NCBI GenBank assembly: GCA_019828595.1
Contig: JAHQRK010000019.1
Span: forward strand, 930,001 to 994,000
Source of the DNA: Aphanomyces cochlioides
Taxonomy: Eukaryota; Oomycota; Saprolegniomycetes; Saprolegniales; Verrucalvaceae
Direction of reading: 5' to 3'
Length of the DNA: 64,000 nucleotides
This document shows, piece after piece, positions 15,108-25,807 of this stretch. Both the position numbers and the translations under genes were made by a program. Each line of letters starts with the position of its first letter. Position 1 is the stretch's first letter. Below the pieces are notes generated by a model. The model was not told the DNA's origin, did not search any database, and saw only the letters and a program-made list of their open reading frames with translations.

Positions 15108-16235
15108 CTAGCTAAACACAATCTGGTCTTGGTTTGATAGCTCAACGCTGGAACAAATTCGTTTCACGGCAAAACTGAAATCTTCAATTGATTCAAATTT
15201 GCGCTTTCCACCAGTTACTTGTTCGGCAACAGTCTCAACATCTTCGGAATCTCCAGATAACACCATTTTAATATACGAAGCAGGGTCTTTGTTGACATTC
15301 ACATAAGGCGAAGATGCGGGGTGAAGCCACAGTTCTTGGTGATACGCCTTCAATTGAGCATACGACACAACCACTGCATTGTCGACTGTGAGTTGTTGCA
15401 CATTTGTCGAACGCAGACTGCTGAACACCAATGGCACCACGGTGATAGGTCCATACAGGTCTCCCAGATCGTTTGGCACTATAGTTTCAGACTCCAGTAG
15501 ACTTGATATTCCTACCGGACCCAGGTTGGCGCCTGCCACTCGATTCCGTTGGTCCAAGCAAATGACATAGCCATTGCATTTGTATCTCTTCAATGCAAAA
15601 AAAGACATCAACGCCTTTTTCCTTTTCGCCATTGATCACCACAAAGCCGTCCGTCAACCAGTTTTGTGTACGCGATGGGTTCCCTTTCCAACTAATGACT
15701 GGTTTAATATTGCTTGCATATTTTTCATCGCATTGCATCACTTTGGTTGGCGACAACTCAATTTGCTGGTCACATCCAACCATCAATGCACCTTGAAACA
15801 CTTCACAACTGATTTCCCAATCATGATCATAGCATTGATTCGAAGGGCGTGAACATACGCGCCAAAGACTTCCCATAATGCCCACGGTGGTTTATCGTAA
15901 ACGAGGCCATCGACTTTCTCTGTTAGCTCTCGCACACATGTGATAAAACATCCTTCTGCATCGGAGTAGTGGCTTGGGATGAGTAGTCGAATTTGATGGA
16001 AAATCGCATAAGGAATCATCACTTTCGAGTCAACAGACAAAGACCACAATATTCAACGCCAGACCACGTCATGCCACCGACTGCTTTCTCCACTCGCAAG
16101 ACTGAAACCCCCGCAACAGAGTAAGCAGCTAATTTGATAACATCGACGGCACTCAAACCTTTTCCCCATCGTCCAACATACAACTTTTTGATACCTGTAA
16201 ATGCGTCTTCAATATCCTTGGTAGATAATATGTCA
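15108..16235 (-). pseudogene. C-terminal half of a zinc-ribbon/P-loop gene split by Helitrons
   Basis: This is the downstream part of the gene whose start is at 28824. The frame entering at 16235 continues exactly the frame that leaves at 27602: the codons on either side of the transposon block form one open reading frame (ENIDVTGN, then DILSTKDIEDAF). Further on, the coding signal changes frame near 16060, near 15840 and near 15590, with recognisable protein in each segment (IPYAIFHQIRLLIPSH; SPTKVMQCDEKY; VVPLVFSSLRSTNVQQL). Repeated frame changes that short introns do not explain point to a decayed gene. The product's function is unknown; the N-terminal half carries the nucleotide-binding loop. 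Confidence 0.7.
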
Positions 16236-16264
16236 CTAGGGTGAGGCCAGGGCTACGCCCCTGG
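16236..16264 (-). other. Helitron 3' terminus: hairpin plus CTAG
   Basis: A stem CCAGGG/CCCTGG with a 6-nt loop lies at 16247-16264, and the terminal CTAG at 16236-16239. Eleven bases separate hairpin and end. This is the rolling-circle termination signal expected of Helitrons. Confidence 0.9.
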
Positions 16265-16737
16265 GTGGAGCGTTTTTGCTTTGGAAATAACAAAGATTTG
16301 CTCACACACATGAAACGTTTGAAGCCATACTATGAATTTTGAATTTGATTCAGGCCCAGTTCGAAGTAAAAAAAAATAAGTTAACGCCGAGGATTCTGAT
16401 TGGCTACTGTTGACTGACGAATATTTTTTTTTCGTCAGGAGATAAATCATATACCCAAGTTCAGATTGCACAATCTGTGCGATCGATGAGTAGATCGAGG
16501 TCATCGTTGGTTGACAACCACGTACTTCTTCATCTTGTAATACTGTAACGTTGAATCTAAGTATAAGGTGCGTAGTTTGGGGTTAGCTAATCTCGAGGAT
16601 TTATCGTCCAATTCATCGGTACGATGCAATTGGACTTGATCCAGGAAGTCACGGCAATTCCACAACAACACAGTGTATATATTTGTAAGAACATGATAAC
16701 GTTTGTTAGTTATGGATGAAGTTTTATGGAGTCCTGC

Positions 16738-19700
16738 CTATTGTAATGCTTCTTGATACACAATGTTTTTCGTGTAGATTCCAGGCAGTCCATCGTACTG
16801 TCCATTGGCGACCAAAAACTTAATGTTGCCTTTTGCTTGGGCTCTTGACATGGCGACGTAAGGCTGTCCATGCGAGAAGACGGGTTCTGGAAGGTAGACG
16901 CCCACGTGAGAAATCGTTTGACCTTGAGCCTTGTGAATCGTCATTGCGAAGGCAACTTGAACAGGAAATTGTCTTCTGCGTAGCTCAAATGGGTAATTGT
17001 TTTGCTCACCATCGTGAATTGTACTAGTTCGGGGAATGTAAACGATCTTGTTCGTGTGGGAGCCGTTCATAATTTGAGCCTTGATACATCGTGTTTTCAG
17101 CTCAAGAACAATTAAACGTGTTCCGTTGCACATGCCTTCCGAAGTACACAAATTACGAAGCAGAATAATGGGGCAACCAACTTTCAAATGCAACTTGTGG
17201 CTGGGGAAGTTGTTGATGTCTATAGAATTCAGAAACTCGATGGGGAACTCGCATGCATTTGTGTCCGAGTTGGGTTTGTCAGCAACAGAATCGGCGGACA
17301 AATATGTCATTTCGCAGTCGGAAGTGAGTCGCTCAAGAAGTGTTGTGTTGATGTCAGCAACAACACTGTGTTTGGGTGCAAGGATAGCTCGACATCCAAA
17401 GTACGATCTAAGTGCATTGCTGCGCAGGTTGTTCATGTCTTGATAGACGTTGTTTAAAAATGACCCCAAATCATCAGGCGACTTGTATGGAATCGCCAAA
17501 TCATCAGGTAGTCGAATGTAATCGGCACCGAGTTCGGTACATGTGGGGTATGTTCCATGACCAATAGACTTGAGCAATGCAGCAAACTCTCGAACACTCT
17601 CTGAGTTGTTGTTGGTCAACCTCATGTTCACCGTCAGATGAAACTGTGTGATATTTCTCCAAAGGTAGCTGTTCTTCAAGCATACTTCGAGGATTAGCCC
17701 AGGTGTGCCCTTCAAAATGACTGGAAGCATTTGCTTGAAGTCGCCCGAGAATATGACGACCTTCCCACCAAAAGGAAGCGCGTTGTCCATCAAATCTTGT
17801 AGCATGTGATCAACGGCCTCCACAGCATACTTGTGCATCATCGAACACTCGTCAAAAATAATAAGTTCTGTGAGACGTAAAAGTTCCGCAAGATGTGACT
17901 GCTTCCGAACGTCACATCGGCTAAGCTCGTGCAATGATCTTGGAAGACAGAATCTCGAATGCGCAGTTGTACCTCCGATCAAATTCAGAGCAGCAAGTCC
18001 GGACGAAGCAACAGCCAAGGCAATTTTGTTCATTGAGTGCACTTGAGCCAGTAAAATGTTTGAGATGAACGTCTTCCCTGAGCCGCCCTCACCTTCGAGA
18101 AAATATGCTTTGCCTCTTCGAACAGTACTTTCCTTCGTAATCTCGCTCATAACGTCGTTGTAGAAGACCTCGTGCTCTTCGGTCATCGTAGACTTGCCTT
18201 CCAAAATGCCTTGGATTTGTTCTTGGTTGTGCGAAGATTCCATAGCCACTAATCGGTTGGATTGACGGCCCCTGTTTGTTTCCTCAAGAGCAAAATATTG
18301 TTCGAAATGTGCAAGCTGTGGAAGCTCCGGAAAACGATCCAAGCTTGATGCATTCGACTCGAGGCATCTTGATAAAGCCTGAATTGCGAAAGCTGTAGAT
18401 ATTTGAGAATCGTCGGGGTACATGCGGTGAAAATCTTGCCTCATTTCATCTTCGAATTTGTTCCATAGCCCTCGTGCGTCCGCAGGTTCACAGTGAATCA
18501 GAATACTGACAAAAAGTGTTCGGAGCTCATAGGGAGTTGCTGTTTCAGTTGCTTCTCGCATGCAGGTTAGCCATTCCTCATCATTTTCAAGAAAGCCAAG
18601 GGCAAGTGCGGCTGACTTGAACGTCTGATGAACCACGCCATTGACGGTTCGCAAATCTTCGTGCGATGTCGGACCTCGTCGGTAGCATAAGAGCATTCGC
18701 ATAAAAAAACAGTCTCCCGAGCGGGGTGACACCGTCAGCATCCTCCCGATGATACGATCACCACCCCTTTTACGTGATGTCCACTTGCGGAGCTTTTTGT
18801 TCCATACGAAATGCTCGGGGATATCATGGTACAGACATTCACGCGCAAGTGCTTGTGAATCACTGTTTTCACGGCACAGTTCAAAAAACGCGGTGAGTTT
18901 CGTCCGGTTCCTCCTTGTCAATTCCTGAGGGCTCATCGGGCGGTCGGTAGGAATGCATACAACTTGTTCACCTTCCAAGTGTATTTCGAGGTTCTCGACA
19001 GCGTGAGATCGTTTGAACATGTCGAAAGAGAAAATGCGTGTGAGGGCCTCACAGCACGATACATAGCGGGCATCTTGGTATTGCTTGATTTCGTCAAGTT
19101 CACCGGACTCAAGTTGAAAATTTGAGCGGTCTGAGCCCTTGTAGATGTACTTGTACAGGTACTTGACTGCAGATATACTTGTACACGCCTCGACATTGAT
19201 GTGGCAGTCGAACATGGCACTCAACGTTGGGCAGTACGGAATAACATATTGGTTGGTATACTCAGAGGGCCGCTCTGCCGAAGAGCGGCGACGACGGTAG
19301 AGTGGATATCCATCACTGCCTTCTGATGTTTCGTTGCAGTATGCTTTTGGAAAGTTTTTCTTGCACTTCCCGTTTTCCAGGCATCGGTCGCTGCATTTGT
19401 GAATCATGCAGGTTGTAACAATTTCGTGCAGTCTTGGATTCTTTTCCTTGTCGGGGATTTCTGCACTGATAATACTGTCAATATCGGCAGCTGTCTTGAT
19501 TTTGTCGTCCCCAGTGAATATGACCAACATATGGGCATGAGGCAGACCACGCTTTTGGAATTCGACAACACGAACACACGCAGCTTGTCGACCCAAAACT
19601 TCCCCCTTGTACAGCATGGCTTCAATGGCTAAGAGCTTGAGGCGGAACATGCGCGTCACTAAGTCAGGTCGATCAGCTGGAGATCGTTTAAATCCATAGT

Positions 19701-22275
19701 CGTCTTTCGCCATTTCCAGCTCCCTGTCGATTTCAACCCACTTTGGATTGCATGTCACAGTGATAAAAAGGTCTGGTCGACCGAACTTGCGAACAATTGC
19801 CATGGCGTCAAGGTAACGTTGTCTCATGTACCGAGGTCCACCCGTGTAAGATGACGGCAAAACAGTCCTTTTTCCAATGCTTTTGAGGTCCACATCATGC
19901 GAAACAGCGTCATGAAGTGCGCTGTACGTGTCGCTGCGGAGGTTATTGGTTTGGTCACGAATATATCGAAGCCTTTGGTTTTCCACCTTTGCAAAATTGT
20001 CGACTGCAAACACTTGAAATTGAGGTCCGCTGGCATGTAATGGAGAGAATGCACCGCACTCGTGCAAATGGTATCGAGCATAATCGTTCAAACTCAAGTT
20101 TTCATGATTGCGACCGCTCTTGTTGTCAAACGACCACCCCAAAGTCCCAGTGGAAAAGAGCAAAGGGTATTGAAGCGGGTCATATGCCGAATGAAATTCC
20201 TTAATGCGAAATAAGCGTTGTTCCCCAGGTTGTCGATCCAAACGCACATGTTTACCAACGTGATAGTTTCGCTGAACTTCGCTGAGTACGGGGCCATCAA
20301 TACCATGCAGTAAGATATGACGCCCTGACTTGGACGTTTCTGAAAAAAGAACAGCGATTTCAGAACACGTAGGAAGGTTATGCGTTCGGCTGTTGCTTCG
20401 AGGCTGAGCAGTGAGCACAATTCTCATGTCGTCATCCTTTGGAATATCCTTCGCATGCTTGTACAGCTGGGTGAACGCGTTGTGCTGTAGTAGTAGACGC
20501 TGGATTTTCGTCACAGTTGACACATTAAGATTTCCCCCAAGCATTCTTCGTCGTATGCTTGCTTGCGTTTCAGGATCCGTAATGTAGATCTGGGCGTAAC
20601 TGGCTTGTTCTTCGTCCGCAGGCAACAGTGGTCCAATCAAATGATGCAAAGCGCCTTGGATTGTATAAGATCTCGGCCCACCGTTGCCGTGAATAATTTC
20701 TTTGGTACCAATAGATGTAAAGGCAAAGAGGGCGTTGTACCGGCGAGTGTTATTGACAAACCCTCTGGTTTTGAACAAAGCAATGTATTCGCGAAACTCG
20801 GGTGTGTCAGGCCAGGTAGCAACAGGCAGCACTCGAGTGCCTCCACCGCAGCAGTCCTTTTCTTCGCCTGGCCAAATCTTCGCTTCGCAATGGCGGCAAA
20901 TCGAACGCTGCTCAATAGTATGAAGAGGCACCAATGATTCATCGAAGTCATCGAAACTGACGCGTGCACTGTTGTGATCACTCTTCTTCTTCGGGTGACC
21001 CTTGGGTGTATTCCGGAGACTTAATCCTTGCTCGCGAGGAGGTACATCAATCAAATCCACATCCACGTTTAGCGGAGGATCAGCATTTGCCAAGGCAAGT
21101 AATTGATTGTCAGTGTTGCAATCCACATTTCCATCGGAAATATCTTCTTCCTTGGTTTCTTCTTCACCTCCTTCATTCATACGGTTAGGTTGTAGCGCAG
21201 CATAGATCCTTCGATTGTCAACTGTGCGCTCGCGATCTTCTTGCTCCTGAGCTGCCAGAATCTTGAGATGATGGTCACTTTGAGCGCGATAATGGATTCC
21301 GTCTTCTCCCTCCTTGGTTTCCTCTTCGTCGCTCTTATCCATGTCCGTATGGTGCAAAATGATGGCACCCCGCCCTTGATTCGCAACCTCAGTGTTGTGC
21401 TTTTTTTCGCGAGCACGTTTGTTGTATTCCGCCTTCTTGGATCTTTTCATAGCCACCTCTTTGTCGAAATCTTCCACGATAGCATGCCGTTTCTTTTCGC
21501 GAGCACGATTGTTGTACTCCGCCTTTTTGGATTTTTCCATTGCCACCTCTTCGTCAACTTTATCCAGGACAGCTTGCCGTTTCTTTTCGCGAACACGATT
21601 GTTGTACTCCGCCTTTAGAAGAGCTTGCCGATTCTTTTCGCGAGCACTATTGTTGTACTCCGCCTTTTTAGATTTGTCCATTGCCACCTCTTCGTCGACT
21701 TCATCCAGGATAGCTTGCCGTTTCTTTTCGCGAGCATGATTGTTGTACTCCGCCTTTAGAAGAGCTTGCCGATTCTTTTCGCGAGAACGATTGTTGTACT
21801 CCGCCTTTAGAAGAGCTCGCCGATTCTTTTCGCGAGCACGATTGTTGTACTCCGCCTTTTTGGATTTTTCCATTGCCACCTCTTCGTCAACTTCATCCAC
21901 GATAGCTTGCTGTTTCTTTTCGCGAGCATGTTTGTTGTACTCCGCCTTCTTGGCCTTTCTCATAGCCACCTCGTCGTTAATATTGCCCTGATTCAAGGCA
22001 TCGTCATCCACAGCCCAGCCATTAGCTCCAGTTGATGCAGACTCTTGTTCGGTAGTATGCACTTCATTCCGCTCTGCTTGCTTCCCAGGTTCGGAGTTAT
22101 CGATCGCATGGCCTTGATTGTCATTGTCATGATTGCCTTTGCCTTTCTTAGAGGCCGAGTAGTTGTTATTTTCTACGCAGAAAACTGCGTCAGAAAAGTG
22201 TTCATACAAAAACATCAACACAAAAATGATAATGTGATTGGATCGTAAAAATACTGTGGATATGTGTCCCACCAC
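16738..22275 (-). CDS. Helitron Rep/Pif1 helicase (RepHel), 1845 aa
   Basis: The transposase of copy A: a HUH rolling-circle endonuclease fused to a superfamily 1B Pif1 helicase. The N-terminus (to about residue 450) is low-complexity and charged and holds tandem 17-residue units built on KAEYNNRAREK. The Helitron-like N-domain follows (YDPLQYPLLF). Rep motifs are FITVTCNPKW, the HUH-type GLPHAHML near residue 912, and the two-tyrosine YKYIYKG near 1042. The helicase has Walker A GEGGSGKT near 1400, Walker B IIFDECSMMH, FSGDFKQMLPV, and the C-terminal QGQTISHVG...VAMSRA block near 1800. The ORF has no stop or frameshift, so the protein could be active. The first 35 residues are hydrophobic, unusual for a nuclear protein, so the true start may be a later methionine. 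Confidence 0.95.
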   Translation of the reverse strand: MVGHISTVFLRSNHIIIFVLMFLYEHFSDAVFCVENNNYSASKKGKGNHDNDNQGHAIDNSEPGKQAERNEVHTTEQESASTGANGWAVDDDALNQGNINDEVAMRKAKKAEYNKHAREKKQQAIVDEVDEEVAMEKSKKAEYNNRAREKNRRALLKAEYNNRSREKNRQALLKAEYNNHAREKKRQAILDEVDEEVAMDKSKKAEYNNSAREKNRQALLKAEYNNRVREKKRQAVLDKVDEEVAMEKSKKAEYNNRAREKKRHAIVEDFDKEVAMKRSKKAEYNKRAREKKHNTEVANQGRGAIILHHTDMDKSDEEETKEGEDGIHYRAQSDHHLKILAAQEQEDRERTVDNRRIYAALQPNRMNEGGEEETKEEDISDGNVDCNTDNQLLALANADPPLNVDVDLIDVPPREQGLSLRNTPKGHPKKKSDHNSARVSFDDFDESLVPLHTIEQRSICRHCEAKIWPGEEKDCCGGGTRVLPVATWPDTPEFREYIALFKTRGFVNNTRRYNALFAFTSIGTKEIIHGNGGPRSYTIQGALHHLIGPLLPADEEQASYAQIYITDPETQASIRRRMLGGNLNVSTVTKIQRLLLQHNAFTQLYKHAKDIPKDDDMRIVLTAQPRSNSRTHNLPTCSEIAVLFSETSKSGRHILLHGIDGPVLSEVQRNYHVGKHVRLDRQPGEQRLFRIKEFHSAYDPLQYPLLFSTGTLGWSFDNKSGRNHENLSLNDYARYHLHECGAFSPLHASGPQFQVFAVDNFAKVENQRLRYIRDQTNNLRSDTYSALHDAVSHDVDLKSIGKRTVLPSSYTGGPRYMRQRYLDAMAIVRKFGRPDLFITVTCNPKWVEIDRELEMAKDDYGFKRSPADRPDLVTRMFRLKLLAIEAMLYKGEVLGRQAACVRVVEFQKRGLPHAHMLVIFTGDDKIKTAADIDSIISAEIPDKEKNPRLHEIVTTCMIHKCSDRCLENGKCKKNFPKAYCNETSEGSDGYPLYRRRRSSAERPSEYTNQYVIPYCPTLSAMFDCHINVEACTSISAVKYLYKYIYKGSDRSNFQLESGELDEIKQYQDARYVSCCEALTRIFSFDMFKRSHAVENLEIHLEGEQVVCIPTDRPMSPQELTRRNRTKLTAFFELCRENSDSQALARECLYHDIPEHFVWNKKLRKWTSRKRGGDRIIGRMLTVSPRSGDCFFMRMLLCYRRGPTSHEDLRTVNGVVHQTFKSAALALGFLENDEEWLTCMREATETATPYELRTLFVSILIHCEPADARGLWNKFEDEMRQDFHRMYPDDSQISTAFAIQALSRCLESNASSLDRFPELPQLAHFEQYFALEETNRGRQSNRLVAMESSHNQEQIQGILEGKSTMTEEHEVFYNDVMSEITKESTVRRGKAYFLEGEGGSGKTFISNILLAQVHSMNKIALAVASSGLAALNLIGGTTAHSRFCLPRSLHELSRCDVRKQSHLAELLRLTELIIFDECSMMHKYAVEAVDHMLQDLMDNALPFGGKVVIFSGDFKQMLPVILKGTPGLILEVCLKNSYLWRNITQFHLTVNMRLTNNNSESVREFAALLKSIGHGTYPTCTELGADYIRLPDDLAIPYKSPDDLGSFLNNVYQDMNNLRSNALRSYFGCRAILAPKHSVVADINTTLLERLTSDCEMTYLSADSVADKPNSDTNACEFPIEFLNSIDINNFPSHKLHLKVGCPIILLRNLCTSEGMCNGTRLIVLELKTRCIKAQIMNGSHTNKIVYIPRTSTIHDGEQNNYPFELRRRQFPVQVAFAMTIHKAQGQTISHVGVYLPEPVFSHGQPYVAMSRAQAKGNIKFLVANGQYDGLPGIYTKNIVYQEALQ
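21410..21960 (-). repeat. in-frame tandem repeats in RepHel N-terminus (copy A)
   Basis: About nine to ten units based on a 51-bp module that encodes 17 residues (core KAEYNNRAREK plus RQALL). Some units are lengthened by a DEVDEEVAMEKSK spacer. All unit lengths keep the reading frame. The arrangement differs from that of copy B, so the array expands and contracts. Confidence 0.85.
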
Positions 22276-22676
22276 TTAAGCTTAACATAATGTGGTTTGC
22301 CAGAAAATACTACTCATTTCTTTCATAAATCGTACAGAGTTCGCGGTACTTATTAAACATCACATTGTTTAATATCGCGTATTGAACTCGTACATCCAAT
22401 GAGTTGAAACTTTGATACTGGGTAATACACCTGCTAAGTATCATGAAACACCCCTGAAGTGTTTCAATCTACTCGCCGTAGGCCCACTATCAACAGTGGT
22501 ACTCCGTCAAAAAAAGTAGCACCATCAGTTGCAATAGTGGTAACCAACGTTACACATTGTCCCCTTACTGTAAAAAGTTGAACTATGGGGAGAGGATTTA
22601 CTCGTCCAAAGTCAATATGAAAATACAGTAAAAACACACGTTTTAGCTGTCCCTGGCTGCTCTATGAAAATGTCCG

Positions 22677-23238
22677 GTATTTCGAGCCAAAAAGGCCCTA
22701 CTTCGTAACATTCGCATATCGCGTCGGAATTCGCCTTTCGGAGTCCAAGCCTCTGGCCAGGGTATAGCTTAAAGTGGCAGAAAGGGCTCGTCACCCTACT
22801 GCACAGTGTGTTGACCACTTATTCAGCGGCCTTTTCTGCCCGAGTGAAGCTATCCTAAGACATGCATCTCACCTTGCATCGTCCCAGAAAAACTCAACTG
22901 CCATTCAATCGCCTTTGGCAGGTATTATTTTAAATAGTAAGACAATATTTTCATTTAGTATTTCGAGCCAAAAAGGCCCTACTTCGTAACATTCGCATAT
23001 CGCGTCGGAATTCGCCTTTCGGAGTCCAAGCCTCTGGCCAGGGTATGGCTTAAAGTGGCAGAAAGGGCTCGTCACCCTACTGCACAGTGTGTTGACCACT
23101 TATTCAGCGGCCTTTTCTGCCCGAGTGAAGCTATCCTAAGACATGCATCTCACCTTGCATCGTCCCAGAAAAACTCAACTGCCATTCAATCGCCTTTGGC
23201 AGGTATTATTTTAAATAGTAGGACAATATTTTCATTTT
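22677..23238. repeat. 281-bp tandem duplication in Helitron copy A 5' region
   Basis: Two near-identical units, 22677-22957 and 22958-23238, both beginning GTATTTCGAGCC. Copy B has only one unit at the matching place, so the duplication arose in copy A or its recent parent. The segment is non-coding relative to RepHel. Confidence 0.85.
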
Positions 23239-23319
23239 GTATGTGGAATGATTATTAATATTATCGACAACTGCCACGTCCAGCATCATGGGTGCATGAA
23301 CGAACTTGTCTCAAATTAC

Positions 23320-23600
23320 TCTTTTTTTGACTTGGCGTTTGTATGTAAAAATTGCTCATTTTGTACTTGGATAAAGTATATAAAAATTGCTCATTTGTTG
23401 ACTTGGCGTTTGTATGTAAAAATTGCCCATTTTGTACTTGGATAAAGTATATAAAAATTGCTCATTTGTTGACTTGACGTTTGTATGTAAAAATTGCTCA
23501 TTTTGTACTTGGATAAAGTATATAAAAATTGCTCATTTGTTGACTTGGCGTTTGTATGTAAAAATTGCTCATTTGTTGACTTGACGTTTGTATGTAAAAA
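23320..23600. repeat. AT-rich subterminal tandem repeat at Helitron 5' end (copy A)
   Basis: Repeated modules made of TTGACTTGGCGTTTGTATG, AAAAATTGCTCATTT and TGTACTTGGATAAAGTATA alternate several times, just inside the 5' end of the element. Copy B has a shorter version. It could be a Rep-binding or promoter region; that is inference. Confidence 0.8.
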
Positions 23601-23858
23601 TTACTCTCGTACTTAGTCTCGTACTTACGTGTTGCGTTAGAGCCTTAAGTAATAGACTAGGGTGAGGCCAGGGCTACGCCCCTGGGTGGAGCGTTTTGCT
23701 TTGGAAATAACAAAGATTTGATCACACACATGAAACGTTTGAAGCCATACTATGAATTTTGAATTTGATTCAGGCCAGTAAAAAAATAAGTTAACGCCGA
23801 GCATTCTGATTGGCTACTGTTGACTGACGAATTTTTTTTTCGTCAGGAGATAAATCAT

Positions 23859-24298
23859 GTCCTGACCAAAAAACCGTCATCTCTTACCGAAAGAAAAATA
23901 AATTATCCAATCAGAGATCATATTATTTTGAAACTAAGGAGACGGCATTTACTTCGCACTCCTTATTCACTTCTTTCTTATTTTACTTCGAATTGGCCTC
24001 ATTAGTTTCCCTGTTTTGTTGTGCAAAAATGACAGTACTTGCACAGATAACACGAACGACTTATCAGTGATAATACAGACGCTCGAGGTACCCAGTCCTA
24101 TTCACGGCGCATTTGACGGCAAGACACTGATGACCATGCGCTTAGATGATGCTCAAGGCGACTATGCGCTTAGATGATGCTCAAGGCGACTACCAACATA
24201 TCGGAGACATAGTATATCTAGATGGAGAAAGGCGAACATTAGATGGTAATCTACGGTTGTGTCCAATGTGAGCGTGGCATGTGGTGGGTGGAGGTTCT
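23859..24298. other. sequence unique to Helitron copy B (possible capture)
   Basis: About 440 bp between the shared 3' end and the shared 5' segment, absent from copy A. It contains a short direct repeat (ATGCGCTTAGATGATGCTCA, twice near 24134-24190) and no ORF of note. It may be captured host sequence or filler at a deletion junction. Its source is not in this window. Confidence 0.6.
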
Positions 24299-25807
24299 AC
24301 TGGCTTGTTCTTTGTCCGCAGGCAACAGTGGTCCAATCAAATGATGCAAAGCGCCTTGGATTGTATAAGATCTCGGCCCACCGTTGCCGTGAATAATTTC
24401 TTTGGTACCAATAGATGTAAAGGCAAAGAGGGCGTTGTACCGGCGAGTGTTATTGACAAACCCTCTGGTTTTGAACAAAGCAATGTATTCGCGAAACTCG
24501 GGTGTGTCAGGCCAGGTAGCAACAGGCAGCACTCGAGTGCCTCCACCGCAGCAGTCCTTTTCTTCGCCTGGCCAAATCTTCGCTTCGCAATGGCGGCAAA
24601 TCGAACGCTGCTCAATAGTATGAAGAGGCACCAATGATTCATCGAAGTCATCGAAACTGACGCGTGCACTGTTGTGATCACTCTTCTTCTTCGGGTGACC
24701 CTTGGGTGTATTCCGGAGACTTAATCCTTGCTCGCGAGGAGGTACATCAATCAAATCCACATCCACGTTTAGCGGAGGATCAGCATTTGCCAAGGCAAGT
24801 AATTGATTGTCAGTGTTGCAATCCACATTTCCATCGGAAATATCTTCTTCCTTGGTTTCTTCTTCACCTCCTTCATTCATACGGTTAGGTTGTAGCGCAG
24901 CATAGATCCTTCGATTGTCAACTGTGCGCTCGCGATCTTCTTGCTCCTGAGCTGCCAGAATCTTGAGATGATGGTCACTTTGAGCGCGATAATGGATTCC
25001 GTCTTCTCCCTCCTTGGTTTCCTCTTCGTCGCTCTTATCCATGTCCGTATGGTGCAAAATGATGGCACCCCGCCCTTGATTCGCAACCTCAGTGTTGTGC
25101 TTTTTTTCGCGAGCACGTTTGTTGTATTCCGCCTTCTTGGATCTTTTCATAGCCACCTCTTTGTCGAAATCTTCCACGATAGCATGCCGTTTCTTTTCGC
25201 GAGCACGATTGTTGTACTCCGCCTTTAAGAGAGCTTGCCGTTTCTTTTCGTGAGCACGATTGTTGTACTCCGCCTTTAGGAGAGCTTGCCGCTTCTTTTC
25301 GTGAGCACGATTGTTGTACTCTGCCTTTAGGAGAGCTTGCCGTTTCTTTTCGTGAGCACGATTGTTGTACTCCGCCTTTAGGAGAGCTTGCCGCTTCTTT
25401 TCGTGAGCACGATTGTTGTACTCCGCCTTTAGGAGAGCTTGCCGTTTCTTTTCGCGAGCATGTTTGTTGTACTCCGCCTTCTTGGCCTTTCTCATAGCCA
25501 CCTCGTCGTTAATATTGCCCTGATTCAAGGCATCGTCATCCACAGCCCAGCCATTAGCTCCAGTTGATGCAGACTCTTGTTCGGTAGTATGCACTTCATT
25601 CCGCTCTGCTTGCTTCCCAGGTTCGGAGTTATCGATCGCATGGCCTTGATTGTCATTGTCATGATTGCCTTTGCCTTTCTTAGAGGCCGAGTAGTTGTTA
25701 TTTTCTACGCAGAAAACTGCGTCAGAAAAGTGTTCATACAAAAACATCAACACAAAAATGATAATGTGATTGGATCGTAAAAATACTGTGGATATGTGTC
25801 CCACCAC
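24251..25807 (-). pseudogene. truncated RepHel ORF of Helitron copy B (518 codons)
   Basis: Starts like the copy A protein and keeps the same acidic N-terminal region. The repeat block is shorter and more uniform. After about residue 500 (LLPAD) it runs into unrelated sequence and stops. It lacks the HUH nuclease, the tyrosines and the whole helicase, so it cannot act as a transposase. Confidence 0.9.
25190..25470 (-). repeat. homogenised 51-bp coding repeats in copy B
   Basis: About five nearly identical 51-bp units encoding KRQALLKAEYNNRAHEK. The His variant (HEK in place of REK) is specific to copy B. Spread of one variant through all units suggests recent unequal exchange or slippage. 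Confidence 0.85.

Larger units (their letters stand above)
16236..23656 (-). mobile_element. Helitron copy A, 7421 bp, with intact Rep/Helicase ORF
   Basis: Read on the minus strand the element begins TCTATTACTTAAGG (23656 downward) and ends CACCCTAG at 16236. That is the 5'-TC...CTAG-3' pattern of Helitrons, with a GC-rich hairpin 11 nt before the 3' end. It lacks terminal inverted repeats and a target duplication. The 3' end abuts a host T (16235). The 5' end directly touches the CTAG of copy B, not an A. Contents in element order are an AT-rich subterminal repeat zone, a 281-bp tandem duplication, the long ORF, and about 500 bp of 3' non-coding sequence. It looks autonomous. Confidence 0.9.

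Noticed and set aside
21410..21960. Regular direct repeats that could suggest a CRISPR-like array
   Set aside because: The units are contiguous coding repeats in frame within RepHel, with no spacers and in a eukaryotic context.
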